Assembly: GCF_009674685.1 (NCBI RefSeq)
Contig: NZ_WKJI01000002.1
Location: 868,001 to 932,000, forward strand
DNA: 64,000 nt
DNA from: Pedobacter puniceum
GTDB taxonomy: Bacteria > Bacteroidota > Bacteroidia > Sphingobacteriales > Sphingobacteriaceae
Direction of reading: 5' to 3'
A program made the translations under genes and the position numbers. Positions within the stretch are counted from its first letter, which is position 1, and the number at the start of each line of letters is the position of its first letter. Shown here one piece after another: positions 43,961 through 52,613 of this stretch. The notes under the pieces were generated by a model, which saw nothing but the letters and a program-made list of their open reading frames with translations, did not search any database and was not told where the DNA came from.

Positions 43961-44264
43961 ATTCTATAAATTATAATGCAATAGAGTCTTCTTTTGCATT
44001 TTGCTAATTTTATATCATGAAACCTATTATTTAGAAAAGAGTTTCTTAATTCAGTAGACCTATAGCTTATGTAGTTTGACTCTAACTATATATTTTTCCA
44101 TTGCCTCTAAATTTATTCTAAACACTTTTTTAACATAAAAAATATATAATTAATTAAAAGTGATTAATCTAAAAATTTTAAAAGGCTACAGTCGGATTTT
44201 TTGTTATTTAATCATTTATTTGTTAATTTATATTACTAATTAATTTAATCTCTCTAATTAAATT
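43961..44264. other. AT-rich intergenic region
   Basis: About 300 bp of very AT-rich sequence between the PepSY lipoprotein terminator and the next small ORF. No gene, clear promoter or repeat was recognised. Confidence 0.4.
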
Positions 44265-44480
44265 TTGGAAAATATACTTGAAATAGTAAACCACTGGAAA
44301 AAGAAAATTCTAGCTAAAGCATTTAAGTATAATAATGGCTTTTTTGAGTTTCCTTATCAATTTACTCACCCTAAATTAATGGTAGAATCTGTAAAAGCAC
44401 TGCCATTTATGCATCATTACCCCAATGAACAAGTACTAAAATCTTTTTATAAGCAGATACTTTTAAAAGTACAATATTAA
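44265..44480 (+). CDS. Small hypothetical protein (71 aa, TTG start)
   Basis: A possible 71-residue protein beginning at TTG with ENILEIVNHWKKK, followed by a basic and aromatic middle (FKYNNGFFEFPYQFTHPK) and a His/Tyr-containing tail. The composition is protein-like and the ORF lies in the same direction as the regulator 135 bp downstream. There is no ATG start, no recognisable domain and no ribosome binding site. It could be a chance ORF. Confidence 0.35.
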   Translation: MENILEIVNHWKKKILAKAFKYNNGFFEFPYQFTHPKLMVESVKALPFMHHYPNEQVLKSFYKQILLKVQY

Positions 44481-44615
44481 ACGAGATGAATTATAATTTT
44501 CCTTCTGAGCTTGTAAGAGCTCTGCTTTCGACCTAAGTAATCGATACACTTATTCATACTATCTTGTATAATAGAAATAAACAATATCTTTACATCATAA
44601 TAGAAGCGTCATATT

Positions 44616-45944
44616 TTGAGAAAAGTATTACTTATAGATGATGAAGATAAACTAAGAACTCTAATGGCCAGAATTATTACACTGGAGGGTTTTGAAGTTA
44701 TACAGGCCGCAGATTGTAAAATTGCATTAAAGAAGCTTGAACAGTACGATGTAGATATCATATTATGCGATGTAAAACTACCAGATGGTAATGGGGTTAC
44801 ATTTGTAAAAAAAATAAAAGAGCAATATCCCATACCTGAAGTTATCCTTTTAACTGCCTATGGAAATATTTCTGATGGTGTACAAGCTATAAAGAATGGA
44901 GCTTTTGACTATATCATTAAAGGAGATGATAATGATAAAATTATCCCTTTGATAGCCAAAGCAATGGAAAAATCTTTATTACAGCGAAGAGTTCTGGAAT
45001 TAGAAGCTAAAATAGCTGGTAAGTTTAGTTTTAGATCTATCATTGGTAAATCAGATGCCATAAAAGAAGTGATAAACTTGGCCGAAAAAGTAGCTAAAAC
45101 TGATACAACTGTTTTACTTTTAGGAGAAACTGGTTCTGGGAAAGAGGTTTTTGCCAATGCCATTCATTACGAAAGCAAAAGAGCTAATAAGAAATTTGTA
45201 GCCATCAATTGTAGTGCACTATCAAAAGAATTATTAGAAAGTGAACTATTTGGGCATAAAGCAGGCGCATTTACCGGAGCATTAAAAGATAAAAAAGGCT
45301 TGTTTGAAGAAGCCCATTTAGGTACTTTATTTTTAGATGAGATTGGCGAACTTGATATTGATTTACAAGCCAAATTATTACGTGTTTTAGAAACCGGTAC
45401 TTTTATAAAAGTAGGTGCTACTGAAACCATAAAAGTAGATGTAAGAATTATTGCTGCCACCAATAGAAATTTACAAAAAGAAGCGGAAGAAAACAGGTTT
45501 AGATTAGATCTTTTTTATCGACTATCGGTTTTTTCTATAGCCATTCCATCCTTAAACCAAAGAAAAGAAGATATTGAATTATTGGCTGATTTTTACCTCA
45601 AAGAATTTGCTGCTAAAATCAATCAAGGAGTGAAAAAAATATCTCCTGATTTTTTAAAAGAGTTGAAAGCTCACCAATGGAAAGGTAATGTCAGAGAATT
45701 AAAAAATATGATAGAAAGAGCGGTTATTTTAGCTTCCGCTGATGAGTTAGACAGCTCTTTGCTTCCCTGGGAGTTTAATAAATCATATTCAAATCTTAAT
45801 GCTTTTGATTTGCAAACCATCGAAAAACAGCACATCCTTAAAGTTTTACATCATACCCATCAAAATAAAACCGAGGCAGCTAGGCTACTCAATATTGGTT
45901 TAACTACCCTTTATCGCAAGCTGGAAGAATACGGTTTAAAATAA
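44616..45944 (+). CDS. NtrC-type sigma-54-dependent response regulator, probably the Kdp regulator
   Basis: A 442-residue activator. The receiver domain (about 1-120) has an Asp in IILCDVKLPDGNG. The AAA+ domain (about 140-375) has Walker A GETGSGKEVF, the sigma-54-contacting loop GAFTGA in HKAGAFTGALKDK, and Walker B TLFLDEIGELD. A Fis-type HTH is at the C-terminus (NKTEAARLLNIGLTTLYRKL). TTG start at 44616 gives MRKVLLIDDEDKL. It sits upstream of kdpFABC and the split KdpD kinase, where E. coli would have the OmpR-type KdpE. Control of kdp is inferred from position. Confidence 0.92.
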   Translation: MRKVLLIDDEDKLRTLMARIITLEGFEVIQAADCKIALKKLEQYDVDIILCDVKLPDGNGVTFVKKIKEQYPIPEVILLTAYGNISDGVQAIKNGAFDYIIKGDDNDKIIPLIAKAMEKSLLQRRVLELEAKIAGKFSFRSIIGKSDAIKEVINLAEKVAKTDTTVLLLGETGSGKEVFANAIHYESKRANKKFVAINCSALSKELLESELFGHKAGAFTGALKDKKGLFEEAHLGTLFLDEIGELDIDLQAKLLRVLETGTFIKVGATETIKVDVRIIAATNRNLQKEAEENRFRLDLFYRLSVFSIAIPSLNQRKEDIELLADFYLKEFAAKINQGVKKISPDFLKELKAHQWKGNVRELKNMIERAVILASADELDSSLLPWEFNKSYSNLNAFDLQTIEKQHILKVLHHTHQNKTEAARLLNIGLTTLYRKLEEYGLK

Positions 45945-46184
45945 GCTTACACGATATTATTTTTAATCAGCTTTTGATTTATCAATAAGCTGTATGGTTA
46001 TCATCCTTTCCCCAAATCCTACCAATTTGAAAATGTACCCTTCCATTTTGATAGGCTTTTATAATTCGTATGATGAGTGCTTTTTGTTAAAATCACTGAT
46101 AATCAGCCTATTGATTTTATTTTTTTCCTAATTTTTATCAGGGTATTTGTTTTGGTATGGGTTATCAAAATTAATATCACAAAT

Positions 46185-46292
46185 ATGGAAAAATCAAATC
46201 ATTACAAACCCACACCATACCAAGTATTTATGGGTTTAATGCTGAGCTTAGCTGTTATCTCTATCCTTTCAAACATCTTTTTAAAATCTTAA
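46185..46292 (+). CDS. Small single-pass membrane protein of the kdp operon (35 aa)
   Basis: A microprotein with a polar N-terminus (MEKSNHYKPTPYQ) and one hydrophobic helix (VFMGLMLSLAVISILSNIF). The ATG at 46185 is preferred over an in-frame GTG at 46077, which would add a poorly organised hydrophobic extension. It ends 2 bp before the next microprotein start, so the three small genes and kdpA are tightly packed in one operon. Possible role: an accessory subunit or assembly factor of the Kdp complex (inference). Confidence 0.6.
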   Translation: MEKSNHYKPTPYQVFMGLMLSLAVISILSNIFLKS

Positions 46293-46294
46293 TC

Positions 46295-46378
46295 ATGCTT
46301 ATACTCATCTTATTGCTAACTCTTTTATTACTCTGCTTGCTTGCATTTAAATGTATAAGCTGGTTCGAGAAAATTTAA
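46295..46378 (+). CDS. Leucine-rich single-span microprotein of the kdp operon (27 aa)
   Basis: A 27-residue ORF, ATG to TAA, almost wholly hydrophobic (MLILILLLTLLLLCLLAF) and ending KCISWFEKI. It has the size and topology of KdpF but is distinct from the canonical kdpF that follows 11 bp later. Coding is supported by its packing between two other small membrane ORFs. Function unknown. Confidence 0.6.
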   Translation: MLILILLLTLLLLCLLAFKCISWFEKI

Positions 46379-46389
46379 TCCCCAAAACA

Positions 46390-46467
46390 ATGATTTATTT
46401 ATTAATTATATCCATAGCAGTTTTCATTTATATGGTTTATGTACTGCTAAAGCCCGAAAAATTTTAA
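46390..46467 (+). CDS. kdpF: Potassium-transporting ATPase subunit KdpF
   Basis: A 25-residue single-span peptide, MIYLLIISIAVFIYMVYVLL then KPEKF. The ending LLKPEKF matches the KdpF hallmark LL+PE+F. KdpF stabilises the KdpABC complex in the lipid phase. It lies 9 bp before kdpA. Confidence 0.85.
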   Translation: MIYLLIISIAVFIYMVYVLLKPEKF

Positions 46468-46476
46468 CCCTTCATC

Positions 46477-48204
46477 ATGAATACTGAATTACTTGGAATT
46501 ATAGCTTCATTTGCCATCACCTTGGTAATTGCTGTACCACTTGGAAAATATCTGGCAAAAGTATTTGCTGGAGAAAAAACCTGGACAGACTTTTTAAAAC
46601 CCTTTGAAAGCATCATTTATAAGCTATCCGGCATCAATCCTAAAGAGCAAATGACTTGGAAGCAACATTTAAAAGCCATGTTAACCATTAATTCTGTTTG
46701 GTTAGTTTATGGTTTTTTTGCTTTGATGTATCAAGATAAATTACCGCTAAACCCTGATGGAAACGCAGGAATGAGTCCTGATTTATCATTCAATACCATC
46801 ATCAGTTTCGTCGTAAACTGTAATTTACAGCACTACTCGGGCGAATCTGGCTTAACTTATTTTACCCAACAATTTGTAATCATGTTTTTGCATTTTACAA
46901 GTGCAGCTACAGGTATTGCAGCAGCAGTAGTGTTCTTTAAAGCATTTAGAGATAAAACCACTACTACCCTAGGTAATTTTTGGGAATTTTTTGTGAAATC
47001 AATAACCAGATTATTACTTCCAATTTCTTTAATTGTAGGTTTAATATTAGCTTTTAATGGTACTCCAACCAGTTATGAAGGAAAAGATCAATTCATTTCT
47101 TTACAAGGAGATACTGTAAATGTATCAAGAGGGCCTGCCGCTGGAATGATAGCTGTAAAACATTTAGGAACAAACGGAGGAGGTTGGTTTGGTGTAAATT
47201 CTGCCCATCCTATAGAAAACCCAAGTTACTTAACCAACATGGTTGAGGTGATTTCTCAAATGATTATTCCTATAGCTATGGTTTTAGCTTTTGGATATTT
47301 TATTAGAAGAAAAAAATTAGCTTGGACAATTTTTGGGGTGATGACCATTGGGATGTTTATGCTCCTGATACCAACCATTATGAGTGAATTGGGGGGTAAT
47401 CCTGCCATAGAAAAATTAGGAATTAGCCAAACCACAGGAGCCATGGAAGGCAAAGAAGTAAGGTTTGGGCCAACAGCATCAGCCTATTGGAGTACTGTTA
47501 CCACGATTATATCTACGGGATCAGTTAATTCTATGCATGATAGTGGAATGCCTTTATCAGGATTATGGCAATTACTTGGAATGATGATTAATTCATTTTA
47601 TGGAGGCTGTGGTGTAGGTATTTTAAACTACTTTATTTATCTCATCATCGCAGTGTTTATTTCTGGCTTAATGGTAGGCAGAACGCCTGAGTTTTTAGGA
47701 CACAAGGTAGAAGCCAGAGAAATAAAAATTGCAGCCATCATCACCTTATTAAGTCCGTTATTGATTTTAGCAGGCACAGCAATATCAACTTTTGTATTTG
47801 GAGCCTATGGCGATGCCGATTGGGCTGTTAAACCAGCAAATTGGTTGAATAATCCAAGTTTCCACGGCTTTTCAGAAATGTTATATGAAATGACTTCATC
47901 TAATGCCAATAACGGTTCTGGTTTTGAAGGTTTGGGAGATAATAATATTTTCTGGAATATCTCAACAGGCATAGTTTTATTCCTTGGTCGTTTCTTACCT
48001 ATCATTGGTCCAATAGCCATTGCAGGTTTATTAGGTGCCAAGAAATATATTCCAGAATCAGCAGGTACGCTAAAAACAGATACTAAAACTTTCGCTTTAA
48101 TGACATTTGCAGTCATTCTAGTTTTAAACGCACTTTCCTATTTTCCTGCTTTGGCATTGGGTCCTTTGGCAGAATACTTTACTATGATTGGATTAAGGGA
48201 ATAG
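46477..48204 (+). CDS. kdpA: Potassium-transporting ATPase subunit KdpA
   Basis: A 575-residue channel-like K+-binding subunit of the high-affinity Kdp pump, with about ten transmembrane helices. The selectivity-filter-like loops are visible: NCNLQHYSGESGLTYFTQ, TNGGGWFGVNSAHPIENP, STGSVNSMHDSGMPLSG and TSSNANNGSGFEGL. The last codons (GGGAATAG including the stop) already belong to the GGGAATAG repeat tract that follows, so the C-terminus may have been set by insertion of that element. kdpB starts only 673 bp later. Confidence 0.97.
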   Translation: MNTELLGIIASFAITLVIAVPLGKYLAKVFAGEKTWTDFLKPFESIIYKLSGINPKEQMTWKQHLKAMLTINSVWLVYGFFALMYQDKLPLNPDGNAGMSPDLSFNTIISFVVNCNLQHYSGESGLTYFTQQFVIMFLHFTSAATGIAAAVVFFKAFRDKTTTTLGNFWEFFVKSITRLLLPISLIVGLILAFNGTPTSYEGKDQFISLQGDTVNVSRGPAAGMIAVKHLGTNGGGWFGVNSAHPIENPSYLTNMVEVISQMIIPIAMVLAFGYFIRRKKLAWTIFGVMTIGMFMLLIPTIMSELGGNPAIEKLGISQTTGAMEGKEVRFGPTASAYWSTVTTIISTGSVNSMHDSGMPLSGLWQLLGMMINSFYGGCGVGILNYFIYLIIAVFISGLMVGRTPEFLGHKVEAREIKIAAIITLLSPLLILAGTAISTFVFGAYGDADWAVKPANWLNNPSFHGFSEMLYEMTSSNANNGSGFEGLGDNNIFWNISTGIVLFLGRFLPIIGPIAIAGLLGAKKYIPESAGTLKTDTKTFALMTFAVILVLNALSYFPALALGPLAEYFTMIGLRE

Positions 48205-48253
48205 AATAAGGGGAATAGAACATGGGGAATAGGGAATAGAATAGAGGGAATAG
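48197..48253. repeat. Left flank of the S23 element: five GGGAATAG units
   Basis: GGGAATAG or GGGGAATAG occurs at 48197, 48210, 48224, 48232 and 48246. The tract begins inside the last codons of kdpA. It is roughly complementary to the CTATTTCCTATTCTC repeats on the right side (48811 and 48847), so the two flanks can form a long imperfect stem with the S23 gene in the loop. Confidence 0.7.
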
Positions 48254-48341
48254 ATAATAGATTGAAGAAAATGAGAATTATTGATTATAGCATGATAAAA
48301 TTAAAAGATGAGACTGTTTCATGCTCTCTATTTTCAATCTC

Positions 48342-48716
48342 CTATTTGCTTACAGCCATGATTCTTTTTTTAACAGTATTAATAAAACCTAAAAGTAATT
48401 TATATATGGAGTCTAAATCTTTTAATACGATTTCGCAATCATCATTACTTATAAATCCAAGCTCTTTGGATAACAATAACAATGTATCTAACTCGCTAGC
48501 AGAACCAAGAGATATGTATAAAAATTGTAGCAGCTCTTTATCAGATCTTCTGGCAGAACCTTCCGCTATATTAACTGGAACAGAGGTGCAGGCTCTTCTA
48601 ATTTGTGAGGTAAGTCCAAATTTCTCTTCAGTTGGAAAAGCAGAAGTAAGGGCATATAATTTTTTGACAAGAGAAAAACTTTGCTTCCATACTTCTAAAT
48701 TTTGGTGTGGTTTCAC
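48342..48716 (-). CDS. Four-helix-bundle protein (S23 / 23S rRNA intervening-sequence family)
   Basis: A 124-residue protein with the family's typical pattern: LEVWKQSFSLVKKLYALTSAFP, then EEKFGLTSQIRRACTSVPVNIAEGSAR and a helical second half with FLYISLGSASELDTLLLL. GTG start at 48716. Related proteins are encoded in intervening sequences of 23S rRNA and include the Avd accessory protein of diversity-generating retroelements. No reverse transcriptase is present here. It is antisense to and inside the kdp operon, between kdpA and kdpB, flanked by complementary repeats. Function unknown. Confidence 0.9.
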   Translation of the reverse strand: MKPHQNLEVWKQSFSLVKKLYALTSAFPTEEKFGLTSQIRRACTSVPVNIAEGSARRSDKELLQFLYISLGSASELDTLLLLSKELGFISNDDCEIVLKDLDSIYKLLLGFINTVKKRIMAVSK

Positions 48717-48810
48717 AAACTAGCTTATTAATTTAAAATCTGAATATACAGAAAAATAGGAATAGACTTTAAGGAATTTAAATAGAATGGGGTAAATGCG
48801 AAAATGGTCT

Positions 48811-48861
48811 CTATTTCCTATTCTCTATATCTCCATATAAAAGCACCTATTTCCTATTCTC
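48811..48861. repeat. Right flank of the S23 element: duplicated CTATTTCCTATTCTC
   Basis: The 15-mer CTATTTCCTATTCTC is present identically at 48811-48825 and 48847-48861, ending 16 bp before the kdpB ATG. It is the approximate reverse complement of the GGGAATAG tract after kdpA. Confidence 0.75.
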
Positions 48862-48877
48862 ACTAATACTATAAAAA

Positions 48878-50917
48878 ATGAAATCTCAATCCAATAAATT
48901 ATTTGAACCTACATTGGTTCAAACCGCACTAAAGCAATCTTTTATAAAATTAGATCCAAGGGTAATGATTAAAAACCCGGTGATGTTTACTGTAGAGATT
49001 GGTACTTTGGTAATGGCTTATGTTACTTTTTATTCTATCAGCAATACTGGTCAAGGTTCTGCATTATATAACTTTTTCATCTTTTTAGTGCTATTCCTAA
49101 CGCTTTTGTTCGCGAATTTTGCAGAGGCTATCGCCGAAGCAAGAGGAAAAGCACAAGCAGATAGTTTAAGAAAAACCAGAGAAGAAACTCCTGCTAAATT
49201 AATTTTAGCAGATGGAACCATTCAACAAGTTTCTTCAAGTCAACTAAAAAAAGGTAATATTTTTATTTGCGAAGCTGGTGATACCATCCCTACAGATGGG
49301 GAGATTGTTGAAGGTATTGCTACCATAGATGAATCGGCAATAACAGGAGAATCAGCACCAGTTATCAGAGAATCTGGAGGCGATAAATCATCAGTAACTG
49401 GGGGTACAAAAGTGCTTTCTGATGAAATTAAAGTAATGGTAAGTACATCGCCAGGCGAAAGCTTTTTAGATAAAATGATTGCTTTGGTAGAAGGTGCTTC
49501 TCGTCAAAAAACACCTAATGAAATTGCTTTAACCATTTTATTAGCAAGTTTTACATTGGTTTTCATCATTGTTTGTATCACTTTAAAACCATTTGCTGAT
49601 TATGCAAATACGCCAATTACCATCGCGGCTTTAATCTCTCTTTTTGTTTGTTTAATCCCTACAACCATTGGTGGTTTACTTTCTGCAATTGGTATAGCAG
49701 GTATGGACAGGGCTTTAAGAGCTAATGTGATTACTAAATCTGGAAAAGCGGTTGAGACTGCTGGTGATATTGATGTTTTATTGTTAGATAAAACGGGCAC
49801 CATCACCATAGGTAACAGAAAGGCAACACAATTTTATCCTTCTAAAGGAATACCAAGAGAAGTTTTTATAAAGCTTTGTTTATTAAGTTCAATCCCCGAT
49901 GATACACCAGAAGGGAAATCAATCGTAGAGTTGGCCAATCAGCTTTTACCCATTGGCGCTGTTTCATCATCAGAAAAAGAAGGGATGGATTTTATCAAAT
50001 TTACTGCAGAAACAAGGTCTAGCGGTGTTAAACTAAGCAACGGAAATCAAATTCTTAAAGGTGCTTCTGATGCTATGAGAAATATCACACAAAAAGCTGG
50101 CTTTAATTTCCCCGAAGATACCGCTGAAGAAGTAAAGAAAATATCTTCAAACGGAGGAACACCTTTAGTAGTGACTGAAAACGCAGTGGTAATGGGTGTA
50201 ATAGAATTGCAAGACATCATCAAACCAGGTATCAGCGAGCGCTTTGAGCGCTTACGAAAAATGGGCGTTAAAACCGTAATGGTTACTGGGGATAATCCAC
50301 TTACAGCTAAGTTTATAGCAGAAAAAGCAGGTGTTGATGATTTTATCGCGGAAGCAAAGCCAGAAGATAAAATGAACTATATTAAAGCAGAGCAACAACA
50401 AGGAAAATTGGTTGCCATGATGGGAGATGGAACAAATGATGCTCCAGCTTTAGCTCAAGCCGATGTTGGTGTTGCCATGAATAGTGGAACACAAGCCGCT
50501 AAAGAAGCCGGTAACATGGTTGATTTAGATAACGACCCTACTAAACTGATTGAAATTGTTGAAATTGGAAAACAGCTATTAATAACCCGAGGAACATTAA
50601 CCACATTTTCCATTGCAAATGATGTGGCAAAATATTTCGCGATTGTTCCCGCTCTTTTTATTGCCTCTATACCAGCTTTACAAGGTTTAAACATCATGGG
50701 TTTACACAGTCCAGAGAGTGCAATTCTATCGGCGGTGGTATTTAACGCCATCATTATTCCAATTCTAATTCCTTTGGCATTAAAAGGTGTGGCTTATAAA
50801 CCCATAGGGGCAACTGCTTTACTACGTCGAAACCTATTTATTTACGGTATTGGAGGAGTAATTGCGCCATTTATAGGCATCAAATTAATTGATTTAGTGG
50901 TTGGTTTATTTGTTTAA
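48878..50917 (+). CDS. kdpB: Potassium-transporting ATPase subunit KdpB
   Basis: The 679-residue P-type ATPase subunit of the Kdp pump. Landmarks are the actuator motif [13 protein letters not shown], the phosphorylation site [16 protein letters not shown], and hinge motifs [11 protein letters not shown] and [21 protein letters not shown]. Seven transmembrane helices are expected. Length is normal. Its transcription must either cross the reversed S23 element or start from a promoter inside it. Confidence 0.97.
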   Translation: MKSQSNKLFEPTLVQTALKQSFIKLDPRVMIKNPVMFTVEIGTLVMAYVTFYSISNTGQGSALYNFFIFLVLFLTLLFANFAEAIAEARGKAQADSLRKTREETPAKLILADGTIQQVSSSQLKKGNIFICEAGDTIPTDGEIVEGIATIDESAITGESAPVIRESGGDKSSVTGGTKVLSDEIKVMVSTSPGESFLDKMIALVEGASRQKTPNEIALTILLASFTLVFIIVCITLKPFADYANTPITIAALISLFVCLIPTTIGGLLSAIGIAGMDRALRANVITKSGKAVETAGDIDVLLLDKTGTITIGNRKATQFYPSKGIPREVFIKLCLLSSIPDDTPEGKSIVELANQLLPIGAVSSSEKEGMDFIKFTAETRSSGVKLSNGNQILKGASDAMRNITQKAGFNFPEDTAEEVKKISSNGGTPLVVTENAVVMGVIELQDIIKPGISERFERLRKMGVKTVMVTGDNPLTAKFIAEKAGVDDFIAEAKPEDKMNYIKAEQQQGKLVAMMGDGTNDAPALAQADVGVAMNSGTQAAKEAGNMVDLDNDPTKLIEIVEIGKQLLITRGTLTTFSIANDVAKYFAIVPALFIASIPALQGLNIMGLHSPESAILSAVVFNAIIIPILIPLALKGVAYKPIGATALLRRNLFIYGIGGVIAPFIGIKLIDLVVGLFV

Positions 50918-50930
50918 AATTTAAGAAATC

Positions 50931-51497
50931 ATGAAAAAATACATTTTACAATCTATACGCTTAACAATTGTTTTAATGGTGTTGCTATGCGTACTTTATC
51001 CTTTAGCTTTAGCTTTTGCAGGTAAATTTTCTAAAGGCGAAGGTGGCGGAGAAAAGATAGTTAGAAACGGTAAAACTGTTGGTTATGCTTTAATTGGCCA
51101 GTCTTTTACTAATCCAGAATTTTTTTGGGGACGTCCATCAGCAGTAGGTTATAACGCAGCTGGTTCTGGAGGTTCTAACAAAGGTCCATCAAACCCTGAT
51201 TATTTACAACAAGTATCTGATAGGGTAGATACACTTCTGAAATATCATCCTTATTTAAAAAAATCCCAAATCCCATCAGATTTAGTTACAGCATCTGGTA
51301 GTGGTTTAGACCCAAACATCTCAGTAGAAGGAGCTAAAATTCAAATTAAAAGAGTAGCAGAATATCGCAAACTTGAGGAGAAACAGTTGGAAAAACTGGT
51401 TGAAAAAAATACTGAAAAACCTTTATTAGGCTTATTTGGACCTTCGGCAGTAAATGTTTTAAAGTTGAATTTGGCTTTAGACGAATTAAAAAGATAG
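50931..51497 (+). CDS. kdpC: Potassium-transporting ATPase subunit KdpC
   Basis: A 188-residue single-span subunit with an N-terminal transmembrane helix (SIRLTIVLMVLLCVLYPLAL). The KdpC motifs GQSFTNPEFFWGRPSA, YNAAGSGGSNKGPSNPDYL and DLVTASGSGLDPNISVEGA are all present. It lies 13 bp after kdpB. Confidence 0.96.
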   Translation: MKKYILQSIRLTIVLMVLLCVLYPLALAFAGKFSKGEGGGEKIVRNGKTVGYALIGQSFTNPEFFWGRPSAVGYNAAGSGGSNKGPSNPDYLQQVSDRVDTLLKYHPYLKKSQIPSDLVTASGSGLDPNISVEGAKIQIKRVAEYRKLEEKQLEKLVEKNTEKPLLGLFGPSAVNVLKLNLALDELKR

Positions 51498-51527
51498 ATG
51501 TTTTTCCTTTTTAATAATTATACAAAC

Positions 51528-52601
51528 ATGAAAACAAAAATTTTATCATTGGCTTTGATCTTAATATTTGGAACTCAACTAAAAGCGCAACAACCTATCA
51601 AAATAAATATTAGTGGATATTTGGAGACCTATTACGTTTATGATTTTAACAAGCCAACTAGTAACAACAGACCAAATTTTATCTATTCGCACAACAGACA
51701 CAATGAAGTAAACCTAAATTTAGGATTTCTAAAAGCCAATTACAGCGGTGAAATGCTAAGAGGAAATCTGGCTTTAATGGCAGGAACTTATACCAATGCC
51801 AATTTAGCAGCAGAATCAGGAGTTCTAAAAAACATTTTTGAGGCTAATATAGGCGTCAAAATAAGTAAAACCCAAAATATTTGGTTTGATGCAGGAATTT
51901 TTCCCTCTCATATAGGTTCTGAGAGCGCTATCAGTAAAGACTGCTGGGTGTTAACCAGAAATATAGTTTCTGAAAATACACCTTATTATGAAGCTGGGGC
52001 AAAATTATCTTATGCTACGGCCAATAATAAGTTTACTGCAACCTTACTTTATTTAAATGGATGGCAAAAAATCATGCGACAAGATGGTAACAGTAAGCCA
52101 GCCGGTGGATTACAGCTTACCTATAAACCAAATTCAAGTTTAACTTTTAACTACAGTAATTATTATGGTACTGAAGGTGTGGATGAAGTTAGTGTGCATA
52201 GATTTTATCATAACTTTTATGCAATTGCACAACTAACGGATGTATTGGGGCTAACAGCAGGGTTTGATTACGGAACGCAGCAAAAGCTAAGCGGTCAATC
52301 TGATAAGAGTGAGATTTTTGCTCCAGTTTTGATTGCTCAATACAAGTTTCAACCCAAATGGGCTGTAGCAGGAAGAGTAGAGTTTTATAAAGATAGCGAT
52401 GGCATCATCATCAATACAGGTACGCCAAATGGTTTTAGCACAACCGGTTATTCAATAAATATTGATTATGCTCCGGTAAGTAATGCAACGTTTAGAATAG
52501 AAGGCAAAACTTATGATAGCAAAGACCAAATCTTTATTAGAAATAACAATGCTGTAAATTACAATACCAGTTTAACCGCAAGTTTGGCCTTGTCTTTTTA
52601 A
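51528..52601 (+). CDS. Outer-membrane porin-like beta-barrel protein (OmpL/BBP2 type)
   Basis: A ~357-residue exported barrel protein with signal MKTKILSLALILIFGTQLKA, then SGYLETYYVYDFNKPTSNNR and many amphipathic strands ending ASLALSF. It resembles the OmpL-like porin family commonly placed between kdpC and kdpD in Bacteroidota (recollection, not search). It probably lets K+ or ions cross the outer membrane for the Kdp pump (inference). The ATG at 51528 was chosen; an in-frame ATG at 51498 directly after the kdpC stop would add ten residues before the signal. Confidence 0.82.
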   Translation: MKTKILSLALILIFGTQLKAQQPIKINISGYLETYYVYDFNKPTSNNRPNFIYSHNRHNEVNLNLGFLKANYSGEMLRGNLALMAGTYTNANLAAESGVLKNIFEANIGVKISKTQNIWFDAGIFPSHIGSESAISKDCWVLTRNIVSENTPYYEAGAKLSYATANNKFTATLLYLNGWQKIMRQDGNSKPAGGLQLTYKPNSSLTFNYSNYYGTEGVDEVSVHRFYHNFYAIAQLTDVLGLTAGFDYGTQQKLSGQSDKSEIFAPVLIAQYKFQPKWAVAGRVEFYKDSDGIIINTGTPNGFSTTGYSINIDYAPVSNATFRIEGKTYDSKDQIFIRNNNAVNYNTSLTASLALSF

Positions 52602-52613
52602 TTTAAAATTGAG

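Noticed and set aside
45945-46184. Sigma-54 promoter for kdp
   Set aside because: Several TGG and GG sequences were examined, but none has GC (or TTGC) at the correct 10-bp spacing.
46077-46184. GTG-initiated extension of the 35-aa kdp microprotein
   Set aside because: It would add a disordered hydrophobic N-terminus; the internal ATG gives a compact single-span protein.
48342-48716. Diversity-generating retroelement suggested by the Avd-related four-helix-bundle gene
   Set aside because: No reverse transcriptase and no template/variable repeat pair was found nearby.
48262-48723. 153-codon plus-strand ORF between kdpA and kdpB
   Set aside because: Exact antisense shadow of the S23-family gene, whose minus-strand product has clear family motifs.
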